Source: Novacetimonas cocois
GTDB taxonomy: Bacteria; Pseudomonadota; Alphaproteobacteria; Acetobacterales; Acetobacteraceae
DNA length: 47,408 nt
Direction of reading: 5' to 3'
Assembly (NCBI RefSeq): GCF_003311635.1
Contig: NZ_QEXL01000018.1
Span: 30,900 to 78,307, forward strand
Shown here in pieces: positions 1 through 9,310 of this stretch. Positions within the stretch are counted from its first letter, which is position 1. Every line of letters begins with the position of its first letter. The notes under the pieces are model-generated. The model was not told where the DNA came from. It ran no database searches and saw nothing but the letters and a program-made list of their open reading frames with translations. The position numbers and the translations under genes are program-made.

Positions 1-68
1 ATACGGCGCCTGCTGCGAATAATACCGAAGAACTCGCCTCGACCAGTTCGTGAATACATGGCCCGTTT

Positions 69-99
69 CCTCATGTGGTCCTTTTGCGGTCACATGAGG
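69..99. other. Inverted repeat downstream of the winged-helix gene
   Basis: CCTCATGTG (69-77) and CACATGAGG (91-99) form a perfect 9-bp stem around a 13-nt loop. It lies just past the stop codon of the leftward gene that ends at 107. There is no T-tract on either strand, so it is a weak terminator candidate at best and could instead be an operator. I see no gene in positions 1-106. Confidence 0.4.
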
Positions 100-106
100 G
101 AAGGGA

Positions 107-385
107 TCATCCGGTCGATGTTCCGGTGGGGTCGGACCCATCCGGCGTCACCAGTTTCCAGACCTTGCGCCTACGCCCCGATTCAGGATCGTCATCCACG
201 CTGACGAGCCCCTGATTCCTGAGCGCCTGAAGCGCCAGACGGGCATGATATGTTCCCATTTCCGGAAACATGTCGCCTATTTCCTTGACCGAACGCGCTT
301 TTCCATCAGACAGGATTTTCAGCACAATCTGTCGCTTGCTGTCATGGTTAGTCACGCGCCAGGAACGATGTTGAAAAAACGTCAT
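107..385 (-). CDS. Small winged-helix DNA-binding protein, hypothetical
   Basis: This 92-residue protein looks like a single winged helix-turn-helix domain. A helix around residues 19-27 (IVLKILSDG) is followed by a helix-turn-helix (SVKEIGDMF, then YHARLALQALRNQGL). A basic wing carries the motif SGRRRKVWKLV near residues 69-77. The fold resembles the wHTH units of MarR/ArsR-type regulators, but there is no effector domain and I cannot assign a family. A regulatory role is inference. The ATG at 385 has a GAGGG very close upstream, so the start is uncertain; a GTG at codon 11 is an alternative. It reads in the same direction as bioA, 75 bp downstream of it, with no terminator visible between them, so co-transcription is possible. 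Confidence 0.65.
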   Translation of the reverse strand: MTFFQHRSWRVTNHDSKRQIVLKILSDGKARSVKEIGDMFPEMGTYHARLALQALRNQGLVSVDDDPESGRRRKVWKLVTPDGSDPTGTSTG

Positions 386-460
386 GCCCTCTTCATACCA
401 GATTCAGCATACGGGACCTAGTGGAGATCGGATTTCATATGCCGCCCATGTGCTGACTGC

Positions 461-1747
461 CTAGCTTGCCGCCTCCTTGCCTGCTGCCCCCTGCGCGATG
501 ACACGGCGGATGGCGTCGGTCAGGCGCGAAAGCTCGTCAGGCCGTATGGTAAAGGAGGGGGTCAGGTAAATGATCGTCCGGAAAGGACGTATCCATACCC
601 CAAGTGCGATCAGCGCGGCCTTGAGACGGTTCATGTCGGCAATCGTCTCCAGCTCCACGACGCCGACCGCCCCCATGACGCGCACGTCACGCACATTGGG
701 CAGATGACGGCAGGCGGCAAGTTCATGCGCCATCTGGGCACCGATCTGCCGGACCTGCTGCAGGCGGGGCTGCGTCTCGAACAGATCGAGCGAAGCATTG
801 GCGCAGGCACAGGCGAGGGGATTTGCCATGAATGTCGGTCCATGCATCAGCGCATGCAGCGGATTGTCCGACAGGAAGGCCTCGAACACATGGGTGCGCG
901 TCACTGTCGCGGCCAGCGGCATCGTGCCGGCGGTCAATGCCTTTGACAGGGTCATGATATCCGGCACGACATCGGCCTGCTGACACGCGAACATGGTGCC
1001 CGTGCGGCCGAATCCCGTGAAAATTTCATCAAAAATCAACAGGATGCCGTATCTGTCCGCCAGAGTCCGCAAATGACGCAGCACCATGGGATCGTGAAAC
1101 AGCATCCCGCCCGCGCCCTGTATCAGGGGTTCGACCAGGATCGCCGCGATCTCGTCCCCCGATTCCGACAGGCGCGATTCGAGGCGCTGCAATGTCATCT
1201 GATCACGCGGCAGATCCACGATGTAATGCTGGGGCAGGACGCCGTTGAAAAGCGCATGCATCCCCTCTTCGGGGTCACAGACCGCCATCGTGGCCAGGGT
1301 ATCGCCGTGATACCCGCCCCTGAACGCCAGCAGCCGATTGCGGCCCGATACGCCACGGTTGATCCAGTACTGGATCGCGATCTTGATGGCGACCTCCACC
1401 GCGACGGAACCGGAATCCGTAAAAAATACCCGTTCCAGATCCCCCGGCAGCATTCCTGCCAGACGCGTCGCCAGTGTCAGGGCCGGTTCATGGACCAGAC
1501 CGCCGAACATGACATGGGGCATGCGCGACAGCTGTGCGCTGACCGCGTCGCAGATATGGGGATGATTATAACCGTGACATGCCGTCCACCACGAGGCGAT
1601 GCCATCAGTCAGCACGCGCCCGTCCGCCAGATGGATGTCACAGCCCGAGGTACTGACGGCGGGCAGGGGCGGCAGGACCGTTTTCATCTGGGTATAGGGC
1701 AGCCAGATATGCGACATCCCGTTATCCATCCATTGGGGTCCACGCAT
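461..1747 (-). CDS. bioA: Adenosylmethionine-8-amino-7-oxononanoate aminotransferase (DAPA synthase)
   Basis: BioA converts KAPA to 7,8-diaminopelargonate in biotin synthesis, using PLP and S-adenosylmethionine as amino donor. It is a class III aminotransferase of 428 residues, the usual length. Visible landmarks are HIWLPYTQMK near the N-terminus, DGIASWWTACHGYNHP, HVMFGGLVHEPA, the PLP-phosphate segment DSGSVAVEVA, FDEIFTGFGRTG with its PLP-binding aspartate (about D240), and the Schiff-base lysine in TLSKALTAG (about K269). An in-frame ATG lies 30 bases further upstream at 1777, but the ATG at 1747 is preceded by CGGAGAA at good spacing and fits the family N-terminus better. It is transcribed divergently from bioF, with only 71 bp between the start codons. 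Confidence 0.95.
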   Translation of the reverse strand: MRGPQWMDNGMSHIWLPYTQMKTVLPPLPAVSTSGCDIHLADGRVLTDGIASWWTACHGYNHPHICDAVSAQLSRMPHVMFGGLVHEPALTLATRLAGMLPGDLERVFFTDSGSVAVEVAIKIAIQYWINRGVSGRNRLLAFRGGYHGDTLATMAVCDPEEGMHALFNGVLPQHYIVDLPRDQMTLQRLESRLSESGDEIAAILVEPLIQGAGGMLFHDPMVLRHLRTLADRYGILLIFDEIFTGFGRTGTMFACQQADVVPDIMTLSKALTAGTMPLAATVTRTHVFEAFLSDNPLHALMHGPTFMANPLACACANASLDLFETQPRLQQVRQIGAQMAHELAACRHLPNVRDVRVMGAVGVVELETIADMNRLKAALIALGVWIRPFRTIIYLTPSFTIRPDELSRLTDAIRRVIAQGAAGKEAAS

Positions 1748-1818
1748 GCGGGTTCTCCGTGATATTGGGACAGGCATGATTGGCCGACGCCGCAGGCACC
1801 GGCAGAAGAGGACGCTTC
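1748..1818. promoter_or_regulatory. Divergent control region between bioA and bioF
   Basis: These 71 bp must carry the start signals for both biotin transcription units. AGAGGA at 1807-1812 is the ribosome binding site of bioF, and GGAG on the other strand serves bioA. I see neither a convincing sigma-70 promoter nor the TTATAGATAA-type BioR palindrome known from other alphaproteobacteria, so the mode of biotin control is not visible here. Confidence 0.5.
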
Positions 1819-3009
1819 ATGGCGCGTTTTGATACTTTTTTCCAGACGGCGCTTACCGAACTGGAGCGTAATGGCACACGCCGGGTCATGCGGAATGTCG
1901 AACGCCGCGACGCCGTGACCATTGTGCGCGATGGACGGGTGCTGCTGGATTTTTCATCCAACGACTATCTCGGCCTTGCGCACCATCCCCTGGTCATCGA
2001 ACGCGCCTGCGCATGGGCACGCCAATGGGGCGGCGGCAGCGGCGCATCACGTCTGGTCAGCGGCACGACCCCGGCCCACCAGCAGGTCGAGGCACGACTG
2101 GCCGCCTTCAAGAAAACGCAGGCAGCGCTGCTGTTTGCCTCCGGCTGGCAGGCGAATGCCTCCGTCCTGTCGGCGCTGTGCCGTCTGGCCATGACACGGA
2201 CGGGGGAGGCCCCACTGGTTTTTACCGACCGGCTGAACCATGCCAGCCTACATCATGGATGCCAGGCCGCAGGAATACGGCAGATCCGTTTCCGTCATAA
2301 CGATCTTGAACATCTGTCGGCCCTGCTGGAAAGTCGCCGGAACCAGCCCGGCATGCGTTTCATCGTGACGGAAAGCGTTTTCAGCATGGATGGCGATCGT
2401 GTCGATGTCGCGGGCCTGCGCACGCTGGCTGAACGGCACGGGGCCTTTCTTTACCTTGACGAGGCCCATGCAACCGGCGTGCTGGGCCCGCAGGGGCAGG
2501 GACTGTCGGGCCTGACGGACGGCATTGACCTTGTCATGGGAACTTTCAGCAAGGCGCTGGGCAGTTTTGGCGCCTATGTCGCGGGGTCACGCGCCATGTG
2601 CGACTGGCTCGTCAACTGCTGTTCCGGCTTTGTCTATACGACCGCGCTGCCACCCGCCAATCTGGGCGCCATCGACGCCGCGCTGGAACTGGTGCCCGGC
2701 ATGGAGGCACAGCGCCAGCATCTGCATGACAATGCCCGACAGGTGCGTCAGGCAATCCGGCAAATGGGCCTTTCGACCGGCACTTCGTCAACCCAGATCA
2801 TTCCGGTTGAAATCGGGGATATCGGTCGGACAATGGCGTTTGCGGCCATTCTGGAGCGTGAGGGCATACTTGGCGTTCCCATACGGCCGCCTTCCGTTCC
2901 ACCCAATGCAAGCCGTATCCGCCTTGCGCTGAGCGCCGCGCATGACAGGACCATGATCGACCGGCTTATCGCCGCCCTTGCCACGGCCACAGCAGAGGTC
3001 GTCGCATGA
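1819..3009 (+). CDS. bioF: 8-amino-7-oxononanoate synthase (KAPA synthase)
   Basis: BioF condenses pimeloyl-ACP with L-alanine, releasing CO2, to give KAPA. It belongs to the alpha-oxoamine synthase branch of PLP enzymes and at 396 residues has the normal length. Recognisable parts are LDFSSNDYLGLAHHP (43-57), GSGASRLVSGT, LNHASLHHG with the ring-stacking histidine (H141), DEAHATGVLG (214-223), and the PLP lysine in TFSKALGSFG (K245). A TTG start at 1780 would add 13 residues, but the ATG at 1819 has AGAGGA just upstream and starts where family members start. Its stop overlaps the next gene by 4 bases (ATGA), so bioF, the esterase and bioCD are probably translationally coupled. Confidence 0.96.
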   Translation: MARFDTFFQTALTELERNGTRRVMRNVERRDAVTIVRDGRVLLDFSSNDYLGLAHHPLVIERACAWARQWGGGSGASRLVSGTTPAHQQVEARLAAFKKTQAALLFASGWQANASVLSALCRLAMTRTGEAPLVFTDRLNHASLHHGCQAAGIRQIRFRHNDLEHLSALLESRRNQPGMRFIVTESVFSMDGDRVDVAGLRTLAERHGAFLYLDEAHATGVLGPQGQGLSGLTDGIDLVMGTFSKALGSFGAYVAGSRAMCDWLVNCCSGFVYTTALPPANLGAIDAALELVPGMEAQRQHLHDNARQVRQAIRQMGLSTGTSSTQIIPVEIGDIGRTMAFAAILEREGILGVPIRPPSVPPNASRIRLALSAAHDRTMIDRLIAALATATAEVVA

Positions 3010-3659
3010 CCCCATCCGAAATCCCCCTTGTCTTTATGCATGGATGGGCGTTCGGGCCGGAAATCTGGACCCCGATCCAGCGACAACTGACGGGCAGGGC
3101 CTGCATAAATCTCGATTTTGGCTATTTTTCCAATGAACGCCATGTCGAACTGCCCGACGGACCATTCATCGCGATCGGTCATTCCCTTGGCGCGCTATGG
3201 CTGCTGGATCAGGCGCCGGAACAGTGCAGGGGCATGGTGCTGCTCAATGGTTTCGCACGCTTTGCCGCTGCCGCCGATTTTCCCGAAGGGGTCGCCCCGC
3301 GCATCCTGACGCGCATGATGCGTGCGCTGAAATCGGCGCCTCATGCCACGGTCGAGGATTTCAGGCGACGGGCCGGGACGGATTTACCCCTGCCCGGAAC
3401 CCCTCAGCCGGAAAGGCTGGCGGCGGGATTGCAGCAACTGCAGGATCTGGATGCGCGTCAGGCCATATGCCCGCCGCGCTTTCCGCTGTGCTGCCTTGCC
3501 GGGACGCTAGACCCGATCGCGCCACCCGGGCTGACCCAGGGCTCCCTTGCGCAGGGAACCTCCATTGACTGGGTGGAGGGGGGGCATCTATTGCCGTTGA
3601 CACATGTTCCCGCCTGTCTGCACACGATTGACCGCATGATGAAACGCACCCTGCCGTGA
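3006..3659 (+). CDS. BioH-like alpha/beta hydrolase (putative pimeloyl-ACP methyl ester esterase)
   Basis: This 217-residue alpha/beta hydrolase has an oxyanion motif HGW (12-14), a nucleophile elbow GHSLG (Ser60), and a likely Asp169 (GTLDP) and His194 (GGHLLPLTH) completing the triad. In biotin synthesis BioH removes the methyl group that BioC placed on malonyl-ACP, which stops chain elongation and gives BioF its substrate. This protein sits between bioF and bioC with 4-base overlaps on both sides, so that role is the natural inference. It is shorter than E. coli BioH, which has about 256 residues. It could be an analogue such as BioG, BioJ, BioK or BioV rather than a true BioH, so I leave the symbol blank. 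Confidence 0.85.
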   Translation: MTPSEIPLVFMHGWAFGPEIWTPIQRQLTGRACINLDFGYFSNERHVELPDGPFIAIGHSLGALWLLDQAPEQCRGMVLLNGFARFAAAADFPEGVAPRILTRMMRALKSAPHATVEDFRRRAGTDLPLPGTPQPERLAAGLQQLQDLDARQAICPPRFPLCCLAGTLDPIAPPGLTQGSLAQGTSIDWVEGGHLLPLTHVPACLHTIDRMMKRTLP

Positions 3660-5113
3660 CCTCCATCCGCAAACATCGCATCGCCCGCAGTTTCAACGCC
3701 GCCTCCGGCTATGACAGCGCGGCGCGCGTGCAGCGCATCGTCGCAGACCGTCTGGCACAGCAGATCGCCAGCACGTCTGCGCGGTCGGGACCTCGCCGTA
3801 TTCTGGAGGTCGGCTGTGGAACGGGTTTCCTGACCCAGCGGCTGCGGGCACTTTTTCCGACCGCGAAAATCGTGGCGACCGATATCGCACCGGACATGAT
3901 ACGCCGCGCCCGGGCAAAACTGCACGAGGGTCCGCATCTTGCCTTCCATGTCATGGATGCCGAAAAACCTGATCTGGATGGGCCTTTTGACCTGATCTGT
4001 TCCAGCATGGCGATGCAGTGGTTTTCAGACCGCAGGCTGGCCATGCAAACGCTTTCTTCCCTGCTGGCCCCCGACGGGACGATGGCGTTTACGACCCTGT
4101 GCAGCGGCAGCTTCACGCAGTGGCGGGGTTATTACGCGCTCCTGAACCTTGAATGTCCCATGCCCGAACATCCTGACCTGCAGACACTGGAGCGGGAATG
4201 GCCCCTGTCGGGCAGGGGAACATGGACATGCGAAACCATCGTGGACCTGCCGCGCTCCGCCCTGTCGTTTGTCCGGGAACTGCGAGCCATCGGGGCGGGA
4301 ACTCCGCGTCCCGGTCACACACCGGCCAGCCTGCGCCACGTTCTGCAGGCAGCGCGTCGCGATGCGGTATTCAGCGCCAATTACAATGTCGCATTCGGGA
4401 TGTTTTGTCGCGCCAGCCAGTCAGGGGTCTTCGTGACCGGCACCGACACGGGCGTTGGCAAGACCGTGGTGTCGGCTGTTCTGGCAAGGGCGTGGCATGC
4501 CTCCTACTGGAAACCGCTGCAAAGCGGCATCGCGGACGAACCAGCGGATACCACCAGCGTCGCGACACTCGCCGCCCTTTCGCCGGACCGGCTGCATCCG
4601 CCTGCAGGTGTCTATGCGGCCTCGCTCTCGCCCGAAGATGCCGCCGCCTGCGAAGGCAAGGTCATTGATCCCGACCTGATCGTGCTGCCCAGGGATGAAT
4701 CCAGCCGCCCCATGATCGTCGAAGGGGCGGGGGGCGTCATGGTTCCGATCAGCGCAGGCTTCCTGATGCTGGACCTGATGGAACGGCTGCGCCTGCCGGT
4801 GGTGCTGGTGGCGCGCAGCACGCTGGGCACGATCAATCACACGCTGCTCAGCCTCGCCGTCCTGCGACAGCGTGATATCCCGGTCATGGGGGTAATCCTT
4901 AATGGCCCGGACAATCCATATGCCCGCAGCGCCATAGAACGCCATGGGCAGGTGCGCATCCTGGCCGAATTCCCCACCCTTGACGTCGTCAGCAGCGATA
5001 CCGTGGAACAACTGGCCCGCATGGTCCCGGACTGGAAGGACGCATGTGCGTTCAGTACCGGCGGATCAGGCCCGCAAGACACCCCTGAATCGCAACCTTG
5101 TCTGCAGGGATGA
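3656..5113 (+). CDS. bioC-bioD: Fused malonyl-ACP O-methyltransferase / dethiobiotin synthetase (BioC-BioD)
   Basis: One 485-residue frame holds two biotin enzymes. Residues 1 to about 250 are a class I SAM methyltransferase like BioC: the N-terminal [15 protein letters not shown] matches the BioC start, motif I is LEVGCGTG (50-57), and ATDIAPDMI follows. BioC methylates malonyl-ACP so that fatty acid synthesis can build the pimeloyl chain. Residues from about 256 to 460 are BioD: P-loop GTDTGVGKT (262-270), WKPLQSG (285-291), [10 protein letters not shown] (355-364) and ILNGPDNP. BioD closes the ureido ring of dethiobiotin with CO2 and ATP. There is almost no linker. The GTG start overlaps the upstream stop. 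The last 25 or so residues extend past the usual BioD end and overlap lexA tail to tail by 62 bp. An internal ATG at 4400 could in principle give separate BioD, but it has no good ribosome binding site. Confidence 0.9.
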   Translation: MTSIRKHRIARSFNAASGYDSAARVQRIVADRLAQQIASTSARSGPRRILEVGCGTGFLTQRLRALFPTAKIVATDIAPDMIRRARAKLHEGPHLAFHVMDAEKPDLDGPFDLICSSMAMQWFSDRRLAMQTLSSLLAPDGTMAFTTLCSGSFTQWRGYYALLNLECPMPEHPDLQTLEREWPLSGRGTWTCETIVDLPRSALSFVRELRAIGAGTPRPGHTPASLRHVLQAARRDAVFSANYNVAFGMFCRASQSGVFVTGTDTGVGKTVVSAVLARAWHASYWKPLQSGIADEPADTTSVATLAALSPDRLHPPAGVYAASLSPEDAAACEGKVIDPDLIVLPRDESSRPMIVEGAGGVMVPISAGFLMLDLMERLRLPVVLVARSTLGTINHTLLSLAVLRQRDIPVMGVILNGPDNPYARSAIERHGQVRILAEFPTLDVVSSDTVEQLARMVPDWKDACAFSTGGSGPQDTPESQPCLQG

Positions 5114-5756
5114 TGCGCGTTTCATAACGGGCATTGGCCGGTTCCAGCGCAATCGTGCTGCCCTTGCGACGCAGGCGCTTGAGGGTGACCTCGTGTCCTT
5201 CGATCAGGGCGACAACGATCTGTCCGTTTTCCGGATTGCAGTCCTGCCGCACGATCACCGTATCGCCGTCGAATATTCCTGCGTCGATCATCGAATCGCC
5301 GCATACTTCCAGCGCGTAATAGGTGCCAGTCCCGATCAGGCCCGCAGGCACGTCAATCAGACGGGTGGCATCGGCAATGGCCTCGATCGCCTGTCCGGCC
5401 GCGATCCGCCCCAGGAACGGCAGGCGGACGGCCTCCACGGTGGCGGCGACCTCCGCCGCGGGAAGGATCGGGGTGAAATTGCCCCGGATCACGGTGGGGG
5501 AAAAGGCGTCCTCCGCCCGTGATGCGGCATCGTCGGAGATGATCTGTGGAATCTGCACCACCTCCAGCGCGCGGGCGCGATGATGCTTGCGCCGCACGAA
5601 CCCCCGTTCCTCCAGCGCCGAAATCAGGCGGTGGATTCCTGATTTCGACCGCAGCCCCAGCGCATCCTTCATTTCGTCGAAAGAAGGGGAAAACCCGGTC
5701 TGCTTGAGGTGCCTGTCGATATAGAGCAGGAGTTCATGTTGTTTGCGCGTCAGCAT
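5052..5756 (-). CDS. lexA: LexA repressor (SOS regulator, self-cleaving)
   Basis: LexA represses DNA-damage genes and cleaves itself when RecA filaments form. The 234-residue protein has an N-terminal winged helix ([17 protein letters not shown], then [23 protein letters not shown]) and a C-terminal S24 peptidase domain. The cleavage site is Ala120-Gly121 (RIAAGQAIE), the nucleophile Ser155 (CGDSM) and the general base Lys193 (EVTLKRL). A linker of about 45 residues between the domains is typical of alphaproteobacterial LexA. The upstream gap carries a matching SOS box, so autoregulation is expected. The last 62 bases overlap the convergent bioC-bioD gene. moeA lies upstream in the same direction, an arrangement common in alphaproteobacteria. 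Confidence 0.96.
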   Translation of the reverse strand: MLTRKQHELLLYIDRHLKQTGFSPSFDEMKDALGLRSKSGIHRLISALEERGFVRRKHHRARALEVVQIPQIISDDAASRAEDAFSPTVIRGNFTPILPAAEVAATVEAVRLPFLGRIAAGQAIEAIADATRLIDVPAGLIGTGTYYALEVCGDSMIDAGIFDGDTVIVRQDCNPENGQIVVALIEGHEVTLKRLRRKGSTIALEPANARYETRIIPADKVAIQGCLAGLIRRY

Positions 5757-5779
5757 GAATGCCGTCTCCCGCCCTTAAG

Positions 5780-5794
5780 GAACAAAACCAGAAA
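5780..5794 (-). promoter_or_regulatory. Degenerate second LexA-box-like site
   Basis: GAAC-AAAACCA-GAAA at 5780-5794 differs by one base from the GAAC-N7-GAAC pattern. It lies between the perfect box at 5807 and the lexA start codon. It may be a weaker second operator or a chance match. Confidence 0.35.
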
Positions 5795-5806
5795 GTATCT
5801 TTCGCC

Positions 5807-5821
5807 GTTCTATGTTAGTTC
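5807..5821 (-). promoter_or_regulatory. LexA (SOS) box upstream of lexA
   Basis: GTTC-TATGTTA-GTTC is an exact match to the alphaproteobacterial LexA operator GTTC-N7-GTTC (GAAC-N7-GAAC on the lexA strand). It lies 50 bp upstream of the lexA start. On the lexA strand a TTGACC element (plus-strand 5831-5836) sits just upstream and would serve as a -35 box, so the operator would overlap the -10 region. The promoter would begin directly after the moeA stop codon, giving lexA its own damage-inducible transcript. Confidence 0.85.
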
Positions 5822-5840
5822 CCATGCTCAGGTCAACATC

Positions 5841-7043
5841 TCAACGGATGTTCAGACGGATGATCCTGCACATGTCGCCCTTCCGGGCGGCCGGGGCCAG
5901 CGGATCACGGATGACCAGGGCCTGGCTTTCCGTCAGCAGATGCAGCATGGCGGAATCCTGCCGCGAAAAGGGCAGGGCGGTCAGCCTGCCGGTACTGTCA
6001 CGTTGCAACCGCGCGCGCAGATAGCTTTCACGCCGGTCATTGGCCTCGACATCCTCCCCAAGGATGGCGACATCGATCTCCGGACCCACATCCTGCTCTC
6101 CCGCAAGGCGCTGCAACGCAGGGACGACAAATAACGTTCCACACACGAAGGCCGCCACCGGATTGCCCGGCACCCCGATCAGCGGCATGCCGTTCAGGCG
6201 GCCATGCATCAGCGGCTTGCCCGGCCGCATGGCGATTTTCCAGAAATCAGGCTCCATGCCGATGCGCTTCAGCCCTTCCTGCACAAGGTCGTACCGTCCC
6301 ACGCTAGCACCGCCGATGGTCACCAGCATGTCCAGCCCGTCCAGCATGTGCGACAGGGCGAGCAGGTCCTCCATCCTGTCGCGGGCACCCGGCATCATGA
6401 CAGGCTCCGCGCCTGCCGCGCGCACCAGCGTCGCCAGCATCAGGGTATTGGAATTGGCGATCATGCCCGGCCCGATCGGATCCCCCGGCAGGCAGAGTTC
6501 GTCACCGGTCGCCACGATGCCGACACGCGGGCGACGATGCACCGTAACCCACGGATGGTTGGCCGCCGCCGCCACGCCAATGGCGCGCGCGTCCAGACGG
6601 CGGCCTGCGGGAATGATTTCATGCCCCCGGGCAAAATCCTGCCCCTTCCGGCGAACATACAGGCCTGCGGCAGCCGTCTGCGACGTGGTTACGACATCGT
6701 CATGCTGTGTCGCATTTTCCTGGATCACGATCGCATCCGCGCCATCGGGCACGATGCTGCCGGTATAGATACGCACACATTCCCCCGCGCCCACCGTCCC
6801 GTCAAAGGGATGGCCCGCCGGGCTTTCCCCGATCAGGCGCAACGTCACGCCCGTGGCGGACAGATCGGCGGCCCGCACCGCGTATCCGTCCATCGAGGAG
6901 ACATCGGCAGGCGGATTGTCCAGTCGCGCCATCACGGGCAACGCGGTCACGCGCCCGCCACCACAGGAAAGGGAAACCACCTCTGGCGCGGTGGGACGAA
7001 GTCCCTGCAGGATACGTTCGCGGGCTTCTGAAACGCTCAACAT
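5841..7043 (-). CDS. moeA: Molybdopterin molybdotransferase
   Basis: MoeA inserts molybdate into adenylylated molybdopterin to form the molybdenum cofactor. The 400-residue protein has the expected family motifs: DNPPADVSSMDGYAVRAAD near residues 42-60, CVRIYTGSIVPDGADAIVIQ, the MoCF-binding-domain segments VGIVATGDEL and TIGGASVGRYD, MRPGKPLMHG, and GVPGNPVAAFV. The C-terminal domain IV is present. lexA lies downstream on the same strand. The partner gene moaC, often directly upstream of moeA in alphaproteobacteria, is instead 13 kb away at the end of the trp cluster (see findings). Molybdenum cofactor is needed for enzymes such as xanthine- or aldehyde-oxidising dehydrogenases. Confidence 0.95.
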   Translation of the reverse strand: MLSVSEARERILQGLRPTAPEVVSLSCGGGRVTALPVMARLDNPPADVSSMDGYAVRAADLSATGVTLRLIGESPAGHPFDGTVGAGECVRIYTGSIVPDGADAIVIQENATQHDDVVTTSQTAAAGLYVRRKGQDFARGHEIIPAGRRLDARAIGVAAAANHPWVTVHRRPRVGIVATGDELCLPGDPIGPGMIANSNTLMLATLVRAAGAEPVMMPGARDRMEDLLALSHMLDGLDMLVTIGGASVGRYDLVQEGLKRIGMEPDFWKIAMRPGKPLMHGRLNGMPLIGVPGNPVAAFVCGTLFVVPALQRLAGEQDVGPEIDVAILGEDVEANDRRESYLRARLQRDSTGRLTALPFSRQDSAMLHLLTESQALVIRDPLAPAARKGDMCRIIRLNIR

Positions 7044-7108
7044 GGCGGGGCATATTCCTTTTTTTGGGGATCAAGGGGATTTTGAAGACGAATATCGGGA
7101 CTAAAAGC

Positions 7109-7192
7109 TTGACCTCAGCCTCTTGTATGCGCATTTTCCGCCAAACTTGAACCACTGCTGCACCCAAGTGTTCCAGCAGCGGCGGAGCAGTG
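7109..7192 (+). promoter_or_regulatory. rpmG promoter region and leader with competing stems
   Basis: TTGACC at 7109-7114, followed 17 bp later by CATTTT (7132-7137), is a weak promoter candidate. The leader then contains CACTGCT (7153-7159) pairing with AGCAGTG (7186-7192), and also CTGCTG (7155-7160) pairing with CAGCAG (7174-7179). The two stems share bases and exclude each other, which could allow attenuation or translational control of the ribosomal protein gene. This is inference from base pairing only. Confidence 0.35.
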
Positions 7193-7203
7193 CTGAGGAT
7201 ATC

Positions 7204-7371
7204 ATGGCAAAGACCAACACCATTCAGATCAAGCTCGTTTCCACGGCGGATACCGGCTATTTCTACGTCACGAAGAAAAACGCCCGTGCCCAGACCGGCA
7301 AGATGGAAATGCGCAAGTACGATCCCGTTGCCCGCAAGCACGTGACTTTCCGTGAAGCGAAAATCAAATAA
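7204..7371 (+). CDS. rpmG: 50S ribosomal protein L33
   Basis: L33 is a small component of the large ribosomal subunit near the E site. The 55-residue sequence begins [18 protein letters not shown] and continues with [11 protein letters not shown]-like and KMEMRKYDP segments, all typical of L33. It lacks the zinc-binding cysteine pairs of C+ forms, so it is the zinc-independent (C-) type usual in this group. The start at 7204 is set by the family N-terminus and by GAGGAT just upstream; the frame is open further upstream but that part is not L33-like. It is a monocistronic unit closed by a strong terminator. Confidence 0.97.
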   Translation: MAKTNTIQIKLVSTADTGYFYVTKKNARAQTGKMEMRKYDPVARKHVTFREAKIK

Positions 7372-7393
7372 CGACCCGATTTGATTCGGCATG

Positions 7394-7429
7394 AAAAAAC
7401 CCGGTCCATTCGGTTGGACCGGGTTTTTT
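7394..7429. terminator. Rho-independent terminator between rpmG and ftsB
   Basis: A perfect stem (CCCGGTCCA with TGGACCGGG, loop TTCGGT) is flanked by six A (7394-7399) and six T (7424-7429). It ends rpmG on the plus strand. Because it is symmetric, it can also end the leftward ftsB/eno transcript, whose last stop is at 7464. Confidence 0.95.
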
Positions 7430-7463
7430 CATGGACGGCAGGATACGTCACCGACCCGCGACC

Positions 7464-7793
7464 TCAGTACAGCCGGTCATGCGGGCCATAGGGGACCACG
7501 ATTTCATCCTGCCGGGCGAGGTTCTGCATGGAACGCGCCCGTTCATCGAGCAGGTCCCGGTCAAGGGTATTTTCCTTGATCCCGCGCACGCGGCGCAGCC
7601 AGACCTGCTGTTCGGCATAGGCGTCGCGCTGGGCGCTGTTTGCCTCGTCAAGCAGGCGAAGCTGCGCGGCGTAACTGTGCAGCCCGTGTTCGCCACGCAT
7701 GACGTTCCAGCCGAAATAGGCCGTAAGCCCGATGAAAAGGGCAGGGGGAAGGGTGCTTCCCATGACCCGTCTGATAATCTTGCCGATCTGCAT
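7464..7793 (-). CDS. ftsB: FtsB/DivIC-family septum formation initiator protein
   Basis: This 109-residue bitopic membrane protein of the divisome has a short cytoplasmic N-terminus, one transmembrane segment (about residues 14-32, STLPPALFIGLTAYFGW), a coiled-coil stretch (about 40-70, rich in A, L, Q and E), and the family signature RVRGIKENTLDRDLLDERAR followed by DEIVV. FtsB links FtsL and FtsQ and signals septal wall synthesis. It lies 86 bp downstream of eno on the same strand. The eno-ftsB pairing is widespread in proteobacteria, which supports the assignment. Confidence 0.9.
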   Translation of the reverse strand: MQIGKIIRRVMGSTLPPALFIGLTAYFGWNVMRGEHGLHSYAAQLRLLDEANSAQRDAYAEQQVWLRRVRGIKENTLDRDLLDERARSMQNLARQDEIVVPYGPHDRLY

Positions 7794-7879
7794 TACGACC
7801 CTGTGTCCGTGTTTTTCCGATACCGGCGACGTCGCGCGAGAGCTTTCCGCCCACGAACGTCGCCGATGCCCGGGCGCTT

Positions 7880-9187
<1,308 letters not shown>

Positions 9188-9194
9188 TTATTGA

Positions 9195-9243
9195 GGTATC
9201 AAAAACCGGACGTCCCTCGATACCCAGTGCGTGAAACGATACC
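9195..9243. promoter_or_regulatory. GGTATC/GATACC repeats between eno and the DUF3429 gene
   Basis: The 150-bp divergent region (9161-9310) contains GGTATC (9195-9200) and two GATACC copies (9219-9224 and 9238-9243), the second and third in direct orientation 19 bp apart. TGACGTGTCA-like symmetry follows near 9253. These are candidate operators. No strong promoter consensus is visible. Confidence 0.3.
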
Positions 9244-9310
9244 AGAAACATATGACGTGTCACATGTCAGAGTGCGATAAGATACAAACTACCGAGGAGA
9301 GCATGCCGTC

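Noticed and set aside
1748-1818. BioR or BirA operator between bioA and bioF
   Set aside because: No TTATAGATAA-type palindrome or other recognised biotin operator.
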